64,000 nucleotides of DNA from positions 62,001 through 126,000 of the forward strand of contig NC_017735.1 of the NCBI RefSeq assembly GCF_000259275.1. Direction: 5' to 3'. The first letter of the stretch is position 1; every line of letters begins with the position of its first letter. This DNA comes from Helicobacter cetorum MIT 99-5656. GTDB taxonomy: Bacteria > Campylobacterota > Campylobacteria > Campylobacterales > Helicobacteraceae. A program made the position numbers and the translations under genes. The notes beneath the pieces were generated by a model. It was given only the letters and a program-made list of their open reading frames with translations. It searched no databases and was not told the origin of the DNA. Of this stretch, positions 58,692 to 64,000 are shown one piece after another.

Positions 58692-59017
58692 TTTGCACTC
58701 TTTCGTAAACTATTACTAAAAATCAAGTATAACAAAATTTTCTATGCAAATTATCATCTTACTTTTTAGCATATACCATCATGACATCTCTTGCTAGTCT
58801 CCAAGCCAAGTTATTATGCCATCAATACAATATAAAATAAGAACCTGTAAGAATAAAAGAAAATACCTGCGATTCTATAAGTCTCACTTCTTATCAAAGC
58901 TTAGCAGAACTAGAATTGGTTGAAAGTTAAAAAATGCTCATGACAAACCGATATAAACAAAGCATCAAAAAACTAAGAAAGAAATAAATCAAGAAAAGCT
59001 TTAAAAACATTTCCCTA
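58692..59017. other. Non-coding gap between the Sel1 pseudogene and 5S rRNA
   Basis: About 325 AT-rich bases downstream of the 5S gene on its own strand. No ORF, clear hairpin with T run, or tRNA was recognised. Confidence 0.5.
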
Positions 59018-59135
59018 TCCCTGCACCGACTTACATTCCCACTCTTGAAAAGAGCAGTATTATCAGCGATGAAGAGCTTGACTTCCAGGTTCGGAATGGT
59101 TAACTGGGTAGTTCCTCTTCTCTAAAGACACAAGG
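59018..59135 (-). rRNA. rrf: 5S ribosomal RNA
   Basis: The minus strand holds the 5S core (CCATTCCGAACCTGGAAGTC, then CTCTTCATCGCTGATAATAC). The ends CCTTGTG and GTGCAGGG can pair as helix I. Ends are estimated to within a few bases. It lies about 180 bases downstream of the 23S gene on the same strand, the Helicobacter arrangement in which 23S-5S is separate from 16S. Confidence 0.88.
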
Positions 59136-59259
59136 AAAAGGGAGTTAAAAACAAAATCGTTGTTTGTTCTTAACTCCCCTTTCTACTAGGGAAAATATTT
59201 TTAACAAAGAAGATTGTTAATCGCCTATAAGTTCTCGTAAAACCCAATCTCTCTTACAC

Positions 59260-59303
59260 TCAGTAAGGCAGTGGTAACTTATCCATGCTTAATTGTCGTT
59301 ATT
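59260..59303 (-). repeat. 3' arm of the 23S processing stem
   Basis: Two blocks, TCAGTAAGGCAGTGGTA (59260-59276) and AATTGTCGTTATT (59291-59303), are exact reverse complements of 62280-62296 and 62247-62259. Together the flanks of 23S rRNA can form a long stem like an RNase III processing site. Confidence 0.8.
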
Positions 59304-59314
59304 TTATAAAAAAG

Positions 59315-62203
<2,889 letters not shown>

Positions 62204-62246
62204 TAAATTCTAAAATATCCTTTAAAACCCGCCTTTTTATATAATG

Positions 62247-62296
62247 AATAACGACAATTGCATGAATATTCTTCAACACTACCACTGCCTTACTGA
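62247..62296 (-). repeat. 5' arm of the 23S processing stem
   Basis: AATAACGACAATT (62247-62259) and TACCACTGCCTTACTGA (62280-62296) pair exactly with the blocks downstream of 23S (59291-59303 and 59260-59276). Flanking GCATG is also matched with a two-base bulge. Confidence 0.8.
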
Positions 62297-62550
62297 ATAT
62301 AAGACAGAGTAATTGTAGTTTTACTTTACTTTTACATAGGCTATTAACAATATTAAATCAAATAACTTCGTTTTAGTGATAACTTGCTAAAATGTTTTGA
62401 TTAAAAATACCCATAAACTCTCAAACCTTAAACCCAAATCTAAAAAGTTTGACTTTAATCAAATCTCTTTATATTTTTGCTTTTTAAAGTCTGTTAGCTC
62501 TTGGTTAAATTTAATAACTTTTAAGCTTGTCGTTAAAAACGAAATGTAAT

Positions 62551-62556
62551 TATAGA
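62551..62556 (-). promoter_or_regulatory. Candidate -10 of the 23S-5S transcript
   Basis: The minus strand has an exact TATAAT in GTCTATAATTAC, about 340 bases upstream of mature 23S. The rest of the 62.2-63.0 kb gap has no gene and only AT-rich sequence, apart from the hairpins at 62865-62896. Confidence 0.45.
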
Positions 62557-62864
62557 CACGCAATGCTTAAAGTTTGCTTAAATATAAAAAGATTTGGGGA
62601 AAGATTGAAAAATAAGTTCAATAGAAGGGTTATTAGGCTGTTGTGAGTGCCTTGAATAGGTGGTTAAGGGGTATTAGGAGAGTAAAAGATTGAATTTGAA
62701 AGAAGTTGCGGTGATATTAGAGAATAGATAGAGAAAAAAGGGGGGGTTAATTTGTGGGGTTGGAGAGTTCTGCTTGGTATTGGAGTGTTTTGTTAGTAAG
62801 GAGTAGAGCAAAAGATTAAAAAAATTGGTTTTTCATTTAGACTTGATTTATGCAACTCTCTATG

Positions 62865-62896
62865 TTCGCCAAGTAAAATGCTTGGCGAATGCCAAG
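62865..62896 (+). repeat. Overlapping hairpins upstream of the lipoprotein gene
   Basis: TTCGCCAAG and CTTGGCGAA form a 9-bp stem (62865-62889). The same right arm can instead pair with GCCAAG as CTTGGC-GAAT-GCCAAG (62881-62896). The two structures exclude each other. They lie upstream of the lipoprotein -10, so they could act as DNA operator sites or as the end of an unseen transcript. Confidence 0.5.
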
Positions 62897-62926
62897 ATGA
62901 ATATAAAATAATCAAATGTTTTAAGA

Positions 62927-62932
62927 TATAAT
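62927..62932 (+). promoter_or_regulatory. -10 element of the lipoprotein gene
   Basis: An exact TATAAT in AGATATAATAATC lies 40 bases before ATG 62972, with AAAGGAAAAGG just before the ATG. Confidence 0.55.
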
Positions 62933-62989
62933 AATCTCTGTTTCAAATATCTCTAAAGTAAAGGAAAAGGCATGTCATTTAAGCTTAAA

Positions 62990-63006
62990 TGTGTGTGTGT
63001 GTGTGT
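62990..63006 (+). repeat. (TG)8 dinucleotide repeat controlling the lipoprotein frame
   Basis: Seventeen bases of alternating T and G follow ATG 62972 by six codons. With the present length the ATG frame stops at a TAG after 19 codons. One added TG unit, or two lost, joins ATG 62972 to the ORF and gives a complete lipoprotein signal peptide. Confidence 0.8.
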
Positions 63007-63998
63007 TGCTCGCATTATGTGCGTGCGGTAGTGATAGTTCTAAAACTAAAGATTATTGGGTCAAACACGAACAAGAAACCCAAGAAAAATTAAAAGAGTG
63101 TGAAAACACTTACGCCCAAGCTCTCTTAGGCTCTAAACAACCAAGCAATGATTATATTGCTATGTGCCAAAAAATAGATGAGGCTAATCGTGAAATAAAA
63201 GCCATTAAAGCCAAACAAGAGAGAATCAAACAGCTTGCCCCCACAGCAGAATGTCTCATAAATGTGTCTAACAATTTCAAAAAAGAAGGTCTTAAAGCCT
63301 TAGAAAAAGACTATGCATGTTTAAATACAGCAAAAAGCTTTTTATCTAATAATTGGAATAATCCAAGGGCTACTGATGAGCAAATCTCTAGTTTTAAAAA
63401 AGATGACAATAAACGCACTGAAATTTTAGGGGTGTGTTTCAATAAAATGGCAGAAAGCTTGAAAAAAGAAGGCGATTTTAGCGCTCTTAAAACCGAAGAA
63501 ACTATGGAATGTAAAAGCGCTTACCAATCGCAATATTTAATCAAACAAGCATTACAAGAAAAAATAGCTAAAGAAAAAGCCCAAGCAAAGGCTTTGCAAA
63601 AGAAAAAAGAAAATGAAAAGCTTATGGCTAGTTGCTTTATAACTTTGGTCAAACATATTGCCAAAAGTAAAAACATAAGCAACGCCTTAGCTAAAGAAGA
63701 TAAAAGAAGTGCATGTGAAAATGGGGCATCTACCTACAATAGAACGCATGAAATTTCAAAATTCTATCGTTACAATGTGAGTATGGCTGGCACTTATATG
63801 AACAAACAATATGCCCCCGGATTTGATGGCATTAACAAGCAAGGTCTAGAAAAGGCTATTAGTTGTTTTAAAAAGATAGGCGAGAGCATTAAGAATACGG
63901 GCAATTACCCCACAATGGGCGAAAAAGAAGCGAGTATGTGTGCAGGAGCGATTACAGCCTTAAAAGGTCCTGGACAATACTTTGGCGGAATGTGGTAG
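62991..63998 (+). CDS. Cysteine-rich repeat lipoprotein, phase-variable (OFF in this copy)
   Basis: 335 residues from the GTG at 62991. The start VLLALCACGSDS is the hydrophobic part and lipobox-like end of a lipoprotein signal; the natural N-terminus (MSFKLK plus Cys-Val repeats) is supplied from ATG 62972 when the TG repeat is in frame. The mature protein is Lys/Glu-rich and helical, with about four related units. Each starts with a cysteine before a helix (CLINVSNNFKKEG, CFNKMAESLKKEG, CFITLVKHIAKSK, CFKKIGESIKNTG), and a second cysteine follows about 20-30 residues later. This suggests a disulfide-stabilised repeat solenoid. No known family was recognised. A surface or outer-membrane location is inferred. 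Confidence 0.78.
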   Translation: MCVCVLLALCACGSDSSKTKDYWVKHEQETQEKLKECENTYAQALLGSKQPSNDYIAMCQKIDEANREIKAIKAKQERIKQLAPTAECLINVSNNFKKEGLKALEKDYACLNTAKSFLSNNWNNPRATDEQISSFKKDDNKRTEILGVCFNKMAESLKKEGDFSALKTEETMECKSAYQSQYLIKQALQEKIAKEKAQAKALQKKKENEKLMASCFITLVKHIAKSKNISNALAKEDKRSACENGASTYNRTHEISKFYRYNVSMAGTYMNKQYAPGFDGINKQGLEKAISCFKKIGESIKNTGNYPTMGEKEASMCAGAITALKGPGQYFGGMW

Positions 63999-64000
63999 AT

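Overview
The window is chromosomal DNA from a gastric Helicobacter of the H. pylori group. The gene set and order match that group: an rpsF-ssb-rpsR cluster next to an outer-membrane-protein (OMP) locus, a 14-gene nuo operon in which two atypical genes replace nuoE and nuoF, pflA directly after nuoN, Hop-like OMPs with repeat-controlled starts, and 23S-5S rRNA genes with no 16S beside them. The OMPs, the gene order and the lack of a sirtuin gene before nuoA do not fit a standard H. pylori chromosome, so a relative such as H. cetorum is more likely. That species guess rests on remembered gene order, not on a search.

Layout. 1-2.7 kb: end of frdA, frdB and a phospholipase-D-type lipoprotein. 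2.8-7.9 kb: two minus-strand OMP genes separated by 1.2 kb of hairpin-rich non-coding DNA. 8.0-18.5 kb: minus-strand housekeeping block (rpsR, ssb, rpsF, holA, rnr, aroE, an SH3-domain protein, a peptide ABC permease and binding protein, trpS, bioC). 18.6-38.7 kb: plus-strand block (secG, frr, pyrE, an RDD protein, the complete complex I operon nuoA-N, pflA, algC). 38.7-40.1 kb: a two-gene Panacea-type (DUF4065) antitoxin and membrane-protein module behind two perfect palindromes. 40.1-44.9 kb: thiamine genes (thiN, pnuC/pnuT, tenA), a membrane protein, a class C acid phosphatase and a heptosyltransferase-like enzyme. 44.9-47.5 kb: a decayed copy of the phosphatase 3' end, then a restriction-modification unit with an intact nuclease ORF and a frameshifted C5 methyltransferase. 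47.7-54.1 kb: the full trp operon trpE-G-D-CF-B-A. 54.3-58.7 kb: a graveyard of minus-strand accessory genes (McrB-like N-terminal domain, an unrecognised remnant, a soluble/membrane gene pair broken by one amber codon, a GmrSD-type DUF1524 remnant, a Sel1-repeat pseudogene). 59.0-62.2 kb: 5S and 23S rRNA, minus strand. 63.0-64.0 kb: a repeat-controlled cysteine-rich lipoprotein.

Most notable signals. (1) Three surface-protein genes each have a simple repeat (G10, GA and TG) between a well-formed RBS plus ATG and the body of the ORF. In all three the present repeat length puts that ATG out of frame, and one small length change restores a signal peptide, so all three read as phase-variable and OFF in this copy. 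(2) One of these OMPs carries an exact HExxHxxGxxH zinc-protease signature in its surface domain. (3) The DUF4065/membrane-protein pair has the architecture of an autoregulated toxin-antitoxin or defence system. (4) The 54-58.7 kb segment is a decaying defence island, and one two-gene module in it is broken by a single stop codon only.

Protein family names are given from motif and gene-order recognition; no database search was run.
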